Source of the DNA: Avidesulfovibrio sp964369685 | Lineage (GTDB): Bacteria; Desulfobacterota; Desulfovibrionia; Desulfovibrionales; Desulfovibrionaceae | DNA: 64,000 bases | Assembly (NCBI GenBank): GCA_964369685.1 | Contig: CAYJFB010000001.1 | Coordinates: forward strand, 1-64,000 | Direction: 5' to 3' | In this document: one piece after another, positions 18,151 to 28,734 of the stretch | Position numbering within the stretch: position 1 is the stretch's first letter | How the letters are laid out: every line of letters starts with the position of its first letter | The notes under the pieces: generated by a model | The model's input: only the letters and a program-made list of their open reading frames with translations | Told to the model about the DNA's origin: nothing | Database searches by the model: none | Program-made: the position numbers and the translations under genes

Positions 18151-19422
18151 TTATAAAGGTGTTTTTTCTTCGTGCATGCACCATGCGCCGACAAACCCGA
18201 TCACACCGGCTACAATATAAAGCCAACAGGCCGCGCTATAGGCGTTTGTGGGAAAGGAACCGTTTGGCAACACATCATATTGAGTTAAAATGATACCCGT
18301 CAACGGTTGGAATAACAAAACCCCTACAGACGGTAAACAGTTCAATAAACCACACGCCGAACCCGTGGCTTCAACACCAAACAAATACCGCATGGCAGAA
18401 AACGCCGCCGACACCGCAGGCACACCCAACGTCGAAAGGACAAAAAACCACACATACATTGTCCACAACGGGAACCTATCCCCAAACAACATCAACACGA
18501 AAAAATTGACTGTCAAAACAACGGAAGCAAACAACATGGTCATGCGTCGTGAACGAAACACGACATCACAAAGCCAGCCGACCAAAACACCGCCGACAAT
18601 CACTCCAATACCCGCTACATTGAGTATCGCGCCCGCTTCGACTTGCGACAGCCCATGCACGTCACGTAAATAGGTGCCGCCCCATAACCCGCCAAAACTC
18701 ATGTGCATGTTGAAATGACAAAAAATCCACACACACGCACACCAAAAATCACGGTGTCGTGTCACCAGCCGCATATTGTGCCACATGAGCGCCCAATCAA
18801 CGGCTTTTGTTCGCGGTGTTGCTTTTGCCTTTGGGGTGTCGCGAATAAAAACAAAAAGCAACACGGCCAGACCGATACTGCCCACGCCACACGCATAAAA
18901 CATGGTACGCCATCCCCATATGGAACAGCCCAAAGCTAAAGGCTCTGCCGCCAAAAACATCCCGACACCCCCCATGCCGAGAAATAAACTGCTCATGCGC
19001 GCAAATACCGAAACAGGAAACCATTCGCCGATAAGCTTCATGCCACACAAAAAAATGACCGAAACCCCAATACCCATGATGGCGCGCCCCACAGCCGCCG
19101 TCAACAATGAATCGGATACGCCAAACATTGCCGCACCAAATCCCGAAAGGCCAACCATCAACGGTAAAAGGCGCCGCGGCCCGACACCATCTGTCAATAA
19201 GCCGCTTGGAATCTGCATGATGCCGTAAGCCACAAAAAACGTTGATGCCAAAAGCCCCATAGCCGGCGCGTCCAATCCCAAACCGGCCATGATATCCGTC
19301 GCCATAACCGCAGGACTGACCCTATGAAAAGGAATCAAAAAATACGCCAAACACATCAAAATAAAAATCAACCATGCATAGCGTTTCGGAGATGCCGAAG
19401 GGGCCGATGAAGTGTGAGACAT
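18151..19422 (-). CDS. Major facilitator superfamily transporter
   Basis: This 423-residue protein has 12 predicted membrane segments and the MFS signature between helices 2 and 3 (GLLTDGVGPRRLLP). Its MFS pattern resembles anion/sugar-phosphate or nitrate-type permeases, but the substrate cannot be told. It is upstream of radA on the same strand with 15 bp between them, so the two are probably co-transcribed, without an obvious functional link. Confidence 0.85.
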   Translation of the reverse strand: MSHTSSAPSASPKRYAWLIFILMCLAYFLIPFHRVSPAVMATDIMAGLGLDAPAMGLLASTFFVAYGIMQIPSGLLTDGVGPRRLLPLMVGLSGFGAAMFGVSDSLLTAAVGRAIMGIGVSVIFLCGMKLIGEWFPVSVFARMSSLFLGMGGVGMFLAAEPLALGCSIWGWRTMFYACGVGSIGLAVLLFVFIRDTPKAKATPRTKAVDWALMWHNMRLVTRHRDFWCACVWIFCHFNMHMSFGGLWGGTYLRDVHGLSQVEAGAILNVAGIGVIVGGVLVGWLCDVVFRSRRMTMLFASVVLTVNFFVLMLFGDRFPLWTMYVWFFVLSTLGVPAVSAAFSAMRYLFGVEATGSACGLLNCLPSVGVLLFQPLTGIILTQYDVLPNGSFPTNAYSAACWLYIVAGVIGFVGAWCMHEEKTPL

Positions 19423-19571
19423 AACGTTATCGCCTTATTGTTGGATGAGAAAACACGCAAAGCCTATTGATACGCCACATGTAAAACGCGATCTCCATAG
19501 ATCGAAATAGATGACAAAGAGAGGATACTTTCTTTCGTTTTGTTGCATGTCGCAGTCGTCTTGACGGGACA

Positions 19572-19630
19572 GCCTCTTCTTTTATAAGAGGCATGGAGAA
19601 ACAATCTTTCGTAGGGATTGTTCCTCCATG
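19572..19630 (-). other. Two adjacent hairpins downstream of the kinase-like gene
   Basis: GCCTCTT/AAGAGGC forms one stem, and CATGGAG-x-AACAATC paired with its complement (one mismatch) forms a 15-bp stem with a 9-base loop. They lie just after the stop at 19643 on the minus strand. There is no T-run, so they may stabilise the transcript or be a small RNA more than end it. Confidence 0.5.
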
Positions 19631-19642
19631 TAAAAAATATAA

Positions 19643-22600
19643 CTAAATAACAGTTTCTTGTTCGTGTGTGATTTGTTTTATAATATCTTGTAAAAGAGGT
19701 TCAACGGCTTGCTGTTGCCCGCTCAGTGCTTCTTCCGCCATACACAAGGCTAAATCCGCCAAGGACGGCAGGCCAAGATGTTGTGCCGCTGTTGCCAGTT
19801 CAGTCGCGATATTCCCCAAATCGTCCAAGTTGTTTTCTGCAAAAGCTTGTTCTGCCCGTTCGCCATGCCTTACAAGTCCTTGCAACAAGCTGTCCATTTC
19901 TTCCGTCGATTGGGGTTCGACAAGAATATTTGGAGTTTCTTTGACGTTGTTTATTTCTTCTGTCGACTGATGTGTGACAAGAGCAGAAGCCGTTTGCTCA
20001 ACCGCATCTGTTGCAAGAATGTTTTTTTGTTCCTGCTTTAAAGATATCGTGCTTTCATCTGCCGTGTTTACAGCGGCTGTTTGTTCTTGTTCAGGTGTTC
20101 GTTTTTCGCTTGGTGTTTCGTTTTTTTCTTCACCGGCAGGTGCATGTACGATGTATTGTGCTTCTGTTCTCGTATTTTCTGCAAGAACACGATCATTCTT
20201 TTCCATTTCTTCTGTTGTTCTTTGATTTGAAGACACAATTGCTTCTGCTTCCAACACATAAATCTCTTCGTGCTCTTCAACCTCTGATGACATTTGAATG
20301 TCAAGTGTCAACGCTAAATCAGTTGGTGCACGCTCTTTTGTTAAAGGGGGTGCCTTTAAACTCTTATGCGTTTTTTTTGCTTCATCTTTCAAATTGATTG
20401 AAGGTGTTTGTTGTTGAACAACGGGTGAACTCAAAGACAAAAAGCCCTCATCAGAAGTTGTTTGTGTTTTTGGTTGAACGTGTTGCACCTTCAATGTTTT
20501 TTGTGCGTCGTTATCAGGAGCATTCGGTAATAAAGGCGTAGCCGGTGGATCTTGAGATTCAACAGGACGCGGCTCGCCCACCCACTCTCCGGGAGACGAT
20601 ATGGGCTCATATGAAAAATCAGTTTTTTTCTCTTCTTTAGCGCCGCGTCCCCAGCCTAAAAGGCGATCGAGAAGACGTTTCTTGCGTGGGCGCGCTGTCG
20701 GCCAGTCCATATCTGCAAATGTTGCTTCGTTTAGCTGAAAATCATCAACCGTGCCTAAATGAATCCTACGGTTTTGATTCTCTGTCTCTTCGGCTTGAGT
20801 CGGAGAAGCAAAAACAAAATCTTCGATCACAGAAGGTTCTGTAACAAGGTGCGGTGATGTTTCCTGTTCTTTTGTTTCTGTCGGTGTTGTGTCCGTAGGT
20901 TTTTCGTTTTGATTGAACGGTTGATGTTCAAGTTCTTCCGTTTTCAGCGTTTGTTCTTGAGTTTCAGATTGTTCTGCTTGTGGCATTGTCTCTTGAATAT
21001 CAAACGGTTCTGTCTTTAACGCTTTAGATTGAATCTCAGAGGCTTCCGCTTTGAACGTTTTTGATTGAGTCGTACTCAATTGTGTGTTTTGTGTCTCTGC
21101 GATACACATTTGAGCATCATTGTTCGATGTTTCAACTATGGCAGTCAGATGTCTCTTCGTTTCAAGCTGTGTATTTTCATCCAGTTGTCGTGCCGCTTGC
21201 GCTCTGGAAATGGCTTGTTTTGCCAGTTTTTGTAGTTTCTTCGGTAATGGTGCCGTCGTGCTTTGTGATTTCACGTGTTCGACGGTGTTTTGTTTGCGTG
21301 TGTTTGGTAAAACATCATGTGGTGGCTGTAAATCTGGCAACGGCTGTTCATTCATTGTCGATAACGGTGTGTCAACAGCGTTTTCTACACTTGTTTCCGA
21401 TAATAATTTTGTTATAGTATTCTGTTGTTTTTTTTCATGTTTTTTAACCAATGGCTTTGGTTCGCCGACGTGCGAACGCACCTGCAAGGTTGGCGGTTGT
21501 AAAAAGACCAATTCTTCTGTCGGAACTCTTTTGTTCTTTGTTTGATGAGACGTTGTCGATTCAGGTTGTTGCTGTTCAGGTTGTTGNNNNNNNNNNNNNN
21601 NNNNNNNNNNNNNNNNNNNNNNNNNNNNNNNNNNNNNNNNNNNNNNNNNNNNNNNNNNNNNNNNNNNNNNNNNNNNNNNNNNNNNNTGTTCTTTGTTTGA
21701 TGAGACGTTGTCGATTCAGGTTGTTGCTGTTCAGGTTGTTGTTGCTCAGGGTGTACTGTCTTTGTATGATCGTCAACAAGGTGTTGTTGTTCTTCGTTCA
21801 AAAGTGGCGGAATGGGTAATGCTACAAAAAGTTCTGTAGACGTTGCTTCTTTGGGTTGAGGCATTTGTATTTCGGTTTTACGCAATTGTGGGATTGGTGC
21901 GAGACGCAAGGTGATACGTCGCAATTCTTTGCGTGTGACGGGTTTGAGCAACGCGTGTGTACAGCCTGCGCGGCGCAATCGTTCGGCTTGTTCATCATCA
22001 TTGGCAAGCAATAAAAATGATGTCAACGGTAAACTTTGTTCGCCTTCAAACGCACGAATTGCAGCAATGCCGGCAATCAAATCTTCTTCGATTAAGTCGC
22101 CGTCAAAAATCAACAACGCGCCCGGTGTTTGCGTATACATAGCCAACACCTCATCCATGCTGCGGGCCTCACAAACATCATGCGGTAATTCATCTAAAAA
22201 GTAGGTGAGGATTTGACGGGTATTCGGTACGGCGCTGACAACAAAAACACGCAAGGCGTCTCGTAAAACGCGTTGATATTCAGAACCTTGCATGGCGTTA
22301 AACAATGGCATATCAAGCGTTTCTTGATGTCCGACACAACGTAGACGCAATGTAAACGAAACCGTGGTTCCGGAAGCCGCACTGCTCACTTCCAACGCGC
22401 CGCCGTAGGTTCCCGCAAATTCCCACGCTCGAATCATGGCCATCGTATTGCGTTCGGCAGGGGGCATACCTGTACCTGTGTCGGTGATACTGAACAGTAA
22501 ATGTCCGGGATCGTTGCTTTCCAAAACACGCTGCACTCGAATTTGTACGACACCGCGATTGGTGGCGGCAACCGCGCTTTCGGCAAGCAAGGTCAACACA

Positions 22601-24342
22601 CGCAACAGCCGTGTGGGATCACCAAAATATTGTGCGTTCAATTGTGGTGCCGTATACCAACTGAGAGCCACATTTTTGGCTTCGGCTTCCAGAACTACAG
22701 CGTTGTGGGCTTTATGGATGAGATTGTGCAGATCAAAAGGTTGATTTGGTCGGGGGGTGCCTTCTTCGGCAGGGCGCAAGGCGGGATCACCCAATCCGCT
22801 GATGTGTAGTGTTTCGTCATACATCAATTCTGAGATATGATTGGTTGCAAGCAGCAAGCGTTTGACGTGTTCTTTTGCCATATTTGGCAACGGCATGTGA
22901 CTCAATGCATGCAGTTCCACAAGCACGTTATCCATGGGTTCTCGCAGTTGTTGTTCCAACATGGTGAGCGAGTCAAGGATGAATTGAATGTCTTCGGTTT
23001 CGTGTTTTGTGTGTTTTTTGGGTATGACGGCGGCGTGTGTTGTCGGGAGTGTTTCGTTGTTTTCTTGGTTTGTGTTGTTTTCTTCTTGTTTTTGTTGTGT
23101 GGCGGCAAGGTGTGGTGAAGGAATGATTCCCAATAACAACGCACCAAAACACAGTGTTAACTCAGGCACAAGGCTGAGAAAACTATACCACACCACATTG
23201 GCTTCGGGCGTGATAAAATCAATGCTCGGCAGTGGCAATATCGCAGACAAACCAAGCGGTGTGATTGTACACACACAAGCAAAACGGACAGCACCGGGTA
23301 AGCCGATGACTACGGCCACTAAGGCAAGAGACAGTGACAAGAGTGTCAACAGAGGCCACAGTTGCAGATATGGTAACATCCAAGTTTGTCTTGTTACCAG
23401 AGGCAGCAAGGCGATACCGAGTGCCAACGTGCCTTGTATGATGAACAACAGATCAAGTTTCGGTGCGGTTGTGCGTGTGCGCATAAGCAAACGCCCGATA
23501 TGGGCAAGCAAAAAGATCGCCACAGCCGGTGCCAATAAAGCCGGCAATGCCGCGAGCTGTATTCTGCCTGTCAGCGACAGTACAGGCGGTGTCCATAAGG
23601 CGAGAACAAACAATGTTCCCGAATAGAATGCCGCCCATATGCGCCATTCACGTTGTGCCATGATACCGCGAACAAAGTTCAGTCCCAAGGCGACAATCAA
23701 TAATCCCAAAATCAGTTGGTCGGCGTGTGCGTCAAAAAAAGAGCGTGTGTTTGCCGAACGAATTACAGGTGCAAACCCAAATGACGGTGAGCCGACAGTT
23801 CGAATATATAGGGTACCGTCTGCGCCTGTGGGTATGGGAAAGAGTCCGCCGTCATCGGCTGTGAGTTGTTGTATGTTTTTACCGAGTTGCGGAACAAACC
23901 ATACTGTTGTGTCGATGGGGACGGCATGGCGAACGCGCCGTGCAAGATCCAACAAGGGTTTTGGTGTATCGGGCGTGACAAATTGTTCGTGTAGTGGGAT
24001 GCGTATCCATAGTACATTGATGTCGTTTATTGCATTCCATGTCATTCCCGGCATGAATTCAACAGTGTATTTGGTACCTTGAACGTCTTCGATGGTCAAC
24101 GTGCCGTTTGGGTCGTTCATCCAATCGACGGGAATTTCTTGATGAACGAGTGGCAAATGCGACAGTTTTTTTGTTGTGGTGTTGACATTGACAGTGTTGG
24201 TGTCGGTATCGGTGTCGGCGACGGCATGATTTTGTGCGGCAATAAACAGAAAAACACATAAAAAAAGGGATACAACAACGCATTGTTGTGTTTTCTGCCG
24301 ATAAACAAAGAGTGTTTTCGCTATGTTCATAGGATATTTCAT
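19643..24342 (-). CDS. Very large 7TM hybrid kinase-like protein, interrupted by a scaffold gap
   Basis: Two frames separated by 100 Ns belong to one gene. Collapsing the identical 55-bp ends gives one uninterrupted frame of about 1,514 residues. Order: signal segment (about 15-40), periplasmic 7TMR-DISM-like sensor (about 50-185), seven or more membrane segments (about 205-420), a HisKA-like region, HATPase-like domain with ITDTGTGM, receiver-like domain with LLIFDGDL and LLKPV, then about 600 residues of Gln/Glu/Thr-rich low-complexity sequence, and a C-terminal HPt-like helical domain. The HisKA histidine appears replaced by Gln (EQQLREPM), the N-box Asn by Ser, the second glycine box is lost, and the HPt histidine is Thr (ATELATAAQHLG). 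It may be a non-enzymatic scaffold or sensor. Confidence 0.8.
21532..21741. repeat. Identical 55-bp sequences on both sides of the N gap
   Basis: Positions 21532-21586 and 21687-21741 are identical, and each ends or begins exactly at the N block. This is what two contigs overlapping by an assembly k-mer length leave behind. The sequence encodes a Gln/Pro-rich repeat (QQPE-Q-QQPE), so a true longer tandem repeat is the alternative. Confidence 0.9.
21587..21686. other. Assembly gap of 100 Ns
   Basis: Exactly 100 unknown bases, the conventional filler for a gap of unknown size. It falsely shifts the frame of the kinase-like gene. Confidence 0.99.
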
Positions 24343-24571
24343 ATTGGTTCAGAGTGTTATATATCACAGTGTATGCCATAAACGACAGAGCGTGTACGCA
24401 AGGCATAGGCTTTTGCAGAATTTTTTGCAACGCATGCATTGGGAAACGATATAGGAATTCTTTTCTGCAAATAAGTCTAGCTTTTTTTTAGAAAACTGAA
24501 AAGAGACTTTTTTACAACTGAGAATTTTTTACTTTATTTTTTGGGATACAAGACGTTCTGAGTCATTTACA

Positions 24572-24714
24572 CTGCGGCGTGCTCAAGAACGCGAGAGGGT
24601 ATTTTTTATTTTGGGATTGTTTTTTGGTCGCGTTTTGAGTGCGCCGCAGGATAAAGGGGGTCTGGGGGGCATTGCCCCCCAGAAAAAGAAAAAGAAAAAG
24701 AAAAAGAAAAAAAT
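24572..24714 (-). repeat. Intergenic element, family 1, with a GC palindrome and an AAAAAG microsatellite
   Basis: An imperfect inverted repeat of about 22 bp (24572-24594 / 24628-24649, arms starting CTGCGGCG) is followed by the perfect palindrome CTGGGGGGCATTGCCCCCC-AG (24662-24682) and several AAAAAG units. On the minus strand it reads T-run, G/C palindrome, CCCCC, then the GCGGCG repeat, the same order as at 27251 and 46504. The rest of the gap between 24343 and 24571 is AT-rich and shows no gene. Confidence 0.85.
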
Positions 24715-24715
24715 G

Positions 24716-26209
24716 TTAAATTTGTTCGTCGAAACGGACGATATCGTCTTCACCGAGGTATGCGCCCGATTGTGTTTCAATAATAATGAGCGGAATGCGC
24801 CCGGGATTTTTCAAACGGTGTACTGTATTTGGCGGAATATATGTAGATTGGTTTTCTGTCAGGACAGCCACAACACCGTCTTTAATGATTTCCGCGGTTC
24901 CGCTGACCACAACCCAGTGCTCGGTACGGTGATAATGCATTTGCATCGAAAGTTGCTTTCCCGGATTGACGGTAATACGGTTTACTTGGAAACGCGCGCC
25001 CACACTCAGCGTTTCATAATGCCCCCATGGACGATAGACCGTGAGGTGCGTGTGTGTTTCAGGACGTTTTTGTAAAGCCAATTGTTCAACAAGCACTTTG
25101 ACTTTTTGCAAGGCGTCGCGTTTGGCAACGAGTACGGCGTCTTGTGTTTCAATAATTGCCAAATCTTCCAGATCCAAAGCTGCAAGGAGTCTGTCTGTGC
25201 TGTGCAGGTAGCAATTTTGTGAATTTTGTACCAAAACATCACCGATACGCACATTGTGTGCACTGTCTTTCGCGGCCAACTGGTAAAACGATTCCCACGA
25301 TCCCAAATCGTTCCAGGTGGTTGCCAAAGGACACACCACCGCCTTCGACGTGTGTTCCATCACTGCATAATCAATAGATAAACCGGATAGTGCACAAAAC
25401 GATTCCGTATCCGGCATAATACACATATTGCCATGGTGTTTATGACTGGGATAACATTCTGTATGGCGTTTGTGCCAGGCTGTGCTGACTGTGGCCGCCA
25501 AGTCAGGAGAAAAATATTCCAGTTCTTGCAAATACACACTCGGTTTGACAAAAAATAAACCACTGTTCCAATAATAGCCCCCCTCAGCCAACATGGCTTC
25601 CGCTTTTTCCAAAGGTGGTTTTTCAATGAAGGCATCAACACGATAACCGCCGTGCTCGACGCTTTCTGCGGCAGAAATATAACCATAACCCGTTTCAGGC
25701 GAGGTGGGCTCTACGCCAAACGTTACAATTGCACCCTCTGCCGCTAACGGCTCGGCCGCTTGAATGGTTTTTCGGAATGCTTCTGCATCACCGATGGCGT
25801 GATCTGACGGCATGATTAAAAGCAGCGGTTCGGAGTCGGAAAGCCTGTCAGTGTTGAGTGTGTGTTGTTCGGGGTCGCTCAGTGCTTCTGCGGCTGCCGC
25901 TCTGGCAGCCAACACCGCATGCGCCGCCAAGGCTATGGCGGGTGCCGTATTGCGTGCGACAGGCTCTAAAATAATGGTGGCTTTTACGCCGCCTTCATGC
26001 AAACTGTTTTCTACATAAAGCAAGTGTTCTTCATTGCACACAACCAAGACGTCGTCATTGAAAACTAAACCAAAAATCCGTTGTAATGTATCTTTAAATA
26101 ATGTGCGCCCGTGTCCAAGATCCATAAATTGTTTGGGATAAAGACCTCGTGAAAGCGGCCAAAGGCGAGTGCCGCTGCCTCCGCACAAAATAACGGGAAT
26201 AATTTGCAT
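24716..26209 (-). CDS. manC: Mannose-1-phosphate guanylyltransferase / mannose-6-phosphate isomerase
   Basis: This bifunctional enzyme makes GDP-mannose for surface polysaccharides. The N-terminal nucleotidyltransferase carries GGSGTRLWPLSR and PKQF, with FIEKP later. The C-terminal cupin half carries YRPWGHYE and an HYHRTEHW metal-binding motif for isomerisation. The 497 residues match the fused AlgA/ManC type. The ATG at 26209 follows AAGGAA, and galE ends only 8 bp upstream, so the two form an operon. Confidence 0.94.
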   Translation of the reverse strand: MQIIPVILCGGSGTRLWPLSRGLYPKQFMDLGHGRTLFKDTLQRIFGLVFNDDVLVVCNEEHLLYVENSLHEGGVKATIILEPVARNTAPAIALAAHAVLAARAAAAEALSDPEQHTLNTDRLSDSEPLLLIMPSDHAIGDAEAFRKTIQAAEPLAAEGAIVTFGVEPTSPETGYGYISAAESVEHGGYRVDAFIEKPPLEKAEAMLAEGGYYWNSGLFFVKPSVYLQELEYFSPDLAATVSTAWHKRHTECYPSHKHHGNMCIMPDTESFCALSGLSIDYAVMEHTSKAVVCPLATTWNDLGSWESFYQLAAKDSAHNVRIGDVLVQNSQNCYLHSTDRLLAALDLEDLAIIETQDAVLVAKRDALQKVKVLVEQLALQKRPETHTHLTVYRPWGHYETLSVGARFQVNRITVNPGKQLSMQMHYHRTEHWVVVSGTAEIIKDGVVAVLTENQSTYIPPNTVHRLKNPGRIPLIIIETQSGAYLGEDDIVRFDEQI

Positions 26210-26217
26210 AGCTTTCC

Positions 26218-27192
26218 TTATTGATGTCTTGTTGTGTGCCAACGCCATGCGGTGGAGAGGATGTTTTTGATGTCGGAATACCGAGGGTACCAGCCGAGTA
26301 TAGAGTGTGCGTCGGTTGCATCGGCGATCAAGACGGCAGGGTCGCCTTGGCGTCTTCCTTCCACGGTGTATGGTACCTGTTTGCCTGTCAGTTGTTGCGT
26401 CAAATCAAGCAATTCTTTCACGGATGCGCCGTGCTCGCTGCCCAGATTCAAGGCTTGGGAGGGGTTGCCTGCCAAGAGATGCTTGACAGCCAAAATGTGT
26501 GCCGCGGCTAAATCCAATACATGTATATAGTCTCTGATACAGGTGCCATCTGGGGTGTTGTAATCGTTACCAAAAAGCTGAAATTTTGCATGGGGTTCGG
26601 TTATGGCACGAAACATGTTTGGAATGATGTGTGTTTCCGGTTCGTGGCATTCGCCTGTTTCACCTTCGGGATCGGCGCCTGCCGCGTTGAAATATCGTAA
26701 GCTCATCCAGGGTACATTGTGTGCCGCCGCGAAGTCTTCCAACATCCATTCCATAATCAGCTTTGTTCGGCCATAAGGATTGATCGGCAAAGCCTGTGTT
26801 GCTTCCGAAAGTGGCATGTGCTTTGGTACTCCATACACTGCCGCTGAACTCGATACCACTAAAGGTCGCACCCCTTCATCACGCAACGCCTGAAGCAACT
26901 GCAGTGAACCGTACACGTTGTTGTCGTAATACATCCCGGGATGTTGCACCGATTCTCCGACAGCAATGGAGCTTGCAAAATGGATCACGCCGTCGGGCTT
27001 GTGGCGTGCCAAACATTGCCGTAAACGCGCCGAATCGCGAATGTCTCCATGAACAAACTCACCCCAACGCACTAAATGTCGGTGTCCTGTACAAAGGTTG
27101 TCATAGACAACGGGCTCATGTCCTTGTGCGGCAAGGAGTTTACATGTGTGTGAACCGATATAGCCGGCCCCCCCCGTAACAAGCAATTTCAT
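26218..27192 (-). CDS. galE: UDP-glucose 4-epimerase
   Basis: GalE interconverts UDP-glucose and UDP-galactose with bound NAD. The 324-residue short-chain dehydrogenase shows the N-terminal GGAGYIGSH nucleotide motif, the catalytic S-S-S-A-A-V-Y-G segment and the YGRTK catalytic pair. It precedes manC in a two-gene nucleotide-sugar operon. The product supplies galactosyl or related residues, consistent with the WbaP-type galactose transferase encoded divergently at 28967. Confidence 0.94.
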   Translation of the reverse strand: MKLLVTGGAGYIGSHTCKLLAAQGHEPVVYDNLCTGHRHLVRWGEFVHGDIRDSARLRQCLARHKPDGVIHFASSIAVGESVQHPGMYYDNNVYGSLQLLQALRDEGVRPLVVSSSAAVYGVPKHMPLSEATQALPINPYGRTKLIMEWMLEDFAAAHNVPWMSLRYFNAAGADPEGETGECHEPETHIIPNMFRAITEPHAKFQLFGNDYNTPDGTCIRDYIHVLDLAAAHILAVKHLLAGNPSQALNLGSEHGASVKELLDLTQQLTGKQVPYTVEGRRQGDPAVLIADATDAHSILGWYPRYSDIKNILSTAWRWHTTRHQ

Positions 27193-27250
27193 TGCGCTAT
27201 CCTAGTTTGGTTTTTCTTTTTTTTTATATTTTTATATTTTTATATTTTTT

Positions 27251-27362
27251 CCGGGGGAAATAATTTCCCCCGGACCCCCTTGATTCCTGCGGCGCACGCA
27301 AAACGCGAAAAAAAACGTGTTTCTGCTTGGTCGTGTTCGGTCGCGTATTGCGTGCGCCGCAG
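27251..27362 (+). repeat. Intergenic element, family 1
   Basis: A T/A-rich tract leads into the palindrome CCGGGGGAAA-TAA-TTTCCCCCGG (27251-27273), then ACCCCCTTG and a perfect 15-bp inverted repeat (27287-27301 / 27348-27362, arm CTGCGGCGCACGCAA). It lies between galE and the hydrolase gene, both on the minus strand. Confidence 0.9.
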
Positions 27363-27453
27363 TTCAAGCTACTCTGAGAATTTTTTACCCAAAAAAATAG
27401 AACAAAAAAGAATGACCATGAATAAAGATTGGAAAAAATTCAAGCAGGTGTGT

Positions 27454-28086
27454 TTAAAACGAGATATAAGGATTGGCTTTTTTTTCTGCGCCGATGGTGG
27501 TATCGGGGCCGTGTCCTGTATACACGACGGTGGTTTCCGGTAAGCTGAAGAGTTGATCAACGATAGAAGTCCGCAGAGCATCGCTGTCTCCTCCCGGCAG
27601 ATCGGTGCGCCCTACAGAGCGGTAAAACAGTGTGTCTCCGGCTATCACGGCATTTTCTTCGGGAAGCCACAAGACCAATCCGCCGGGTGAATGGCCGGGG
27701 GTGAGTCGAATTTCTCCTTGAATTGCACCGAAAGAACAAGAACCTGCAGGAATCGCTTGTGGTGAAAACGGTGTAACAGGCGGCAAACCCCATATGGAAC
27801 CACGCCCCACAGATGAATCGAGCAACGGGATGTCGTCCGCACCGACATGCACAACAACATCAACATGTGTCGCAAGCAAGTCGGCAACGCCATATATATG
27901 ATCAAAATGGATGTGTGTCAGCAATATGGCACGCAAGGTGAGCGAGTGTGCGGCAAGAAATGCTTGAACATCGTTGAGGCCGTTTGAAAGATCTCCCCCG
28001 GGATCGACAACCAGTGCGTCGCCATCACGGTAAACAACATGACAATTGGTATCCAAAGGGCCGATAGGAAAGGTGACGATGGGCAT
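27454..28086 (-). CDS. Metallo-beta-lactamase-fold hydrolase (glyoxalase II-like)
   Basis: This 210-residue protein carries the dinuclear-metal motif THIHFDH near residue 60 and later metal ligands in the TPGHSPGG, AGDTLF and GHGP segments. It is shorter than true glyoxalase II and lacks its C-terminal substrate domain, so it belongs to the YcbL-like group with thioester or related substrates. GAGG precedes the ATG. It is probably cotranscribed with the membrane protein gene upstream, 24 bp away. Confidence 0.85.
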   Translation of the reverse strand: MPIVTFPIGPLDTNCHVVYRDGDALVVDPGGDLSNGLNDVQAFLAAHSLTLRAILLTHIHFDHIYGVADLLATHVDVVVHVGADDIPLLDSSVGRGSIWGLPPVTPFSPQAIPAGSCSFGAIQGEIRLTPGHSPGGLVLWLPEENAVIAGDTLFYRSVGRTDLPGGDSDALRTSIVDQLFSLPETTVVYTGHGPDTTIGAEKKANPYISF

Positions 28087-28110
28087 AAAACGATCCTCTT
28101 TGTTGTGTTG

Positions 28111-28734
28111 TTATAATGCCTTAATACCCGTATCGTAATCTTTTTTCAGAGGGTATTCATGGGTTTTTTGTTCGCCGTCGGCAGTATAGAGCGTATCAAT
28201 AACCAAGACATCAAGTTCTTTGTGGGTATAAGAGATGATGGCTTCGCGAAGACGTTGCGCCGCACAGAGGAGTGCCGCGTGATCTTTTACGCCGATTTCA
28301 AGCGGTCGCAATGGGTTTTTGCTGTATAAAAAAAACTGCAAACGGTGTGATAAGGCTGTGCTATAGCAGGTTATTTTTGTTATTTGTCGAAAGTCGACAA
28401 GTGTTCCGTTGCCAACGAAAAAACCTTGTCTGTCATCTACCAACATAAAACCCGCGTCGCCCCAACCCCAACCGGGCACAAGGTTTTGTCGCCATGCTCG
28501 AAACAGTGTGAGCGCGCGTGCGCCTGCTCGTCGCATTTTGTTCAGCCCTTGGAAAAAACAAAACATGTTCACAAATGACGAAAGCCCCAAAACAATCGGG
28601 CCGTGTGTGGGAAAGAACTTGTTCAGCTCCCAGGCAAACAAACAAAAAATCAAACCCGTCAGCCAAAAACAAAGCCCTGACCAAAACGGTGTTTTGCCAA
28701 GTAACAGGCTTGTTTTTTTTGTAAAAATAGTCAT
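28111..28734 (-). CDS. Hypothetical membrane protein with two N-terminal helices
   Basis: I do not recognise this family. The 207-residue protein has two hydrophobic segments (about 18-36 and 45-62), a basic stretch, then a soluble domain of about 130 residues that looks like a compact beta-rich module. It has no signal peptide. Its 3' end is close to the hydrolase gene, so co-expression is likely; the function is unknown. Confidence 0.7.
   Translation of the reverse strand: MTIFTKKTSLLLGKTPFWSGLCFWLTGLIFCLFAWELNKFFPTHGPIVLGLSSFVNMFCFFQGLNKMRRAGARALTLFRAWRQNLVPGWGWGDAGFMLVDDRQGFFVGNGTLVDFRQITKITCYSTALSHRLQFFLYSKNPLRPLEIGVKDHAALLCAAQRLREAIISYTHKELDVLVIDTLYTADGEQKTHEYPLKKDYDTGIKAL

Noticed and set aside
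21412..21511. Apparent separate start (TTG) of a second gene at 21511
   Set aside because: It is only the first usable codon after the N block; the frame continues from the other side once the 55-bp overlap is removed.
20011..21545. Long plus-strand frames rich in Phe/Cys/Val opposite the kinase-like tail
   Set aside because: They are the antisense of Gln/Glu/Thr-rich coding sequence; codon pattern and neighbours support the minus strand.
24611..25075. Plus-strand frame of 154 codons overlapping the manC 3' end
   Set aside because: It starts in the family 1 repeat and runs antisense to manC through the AAAAAG tract, so it is a shadow.
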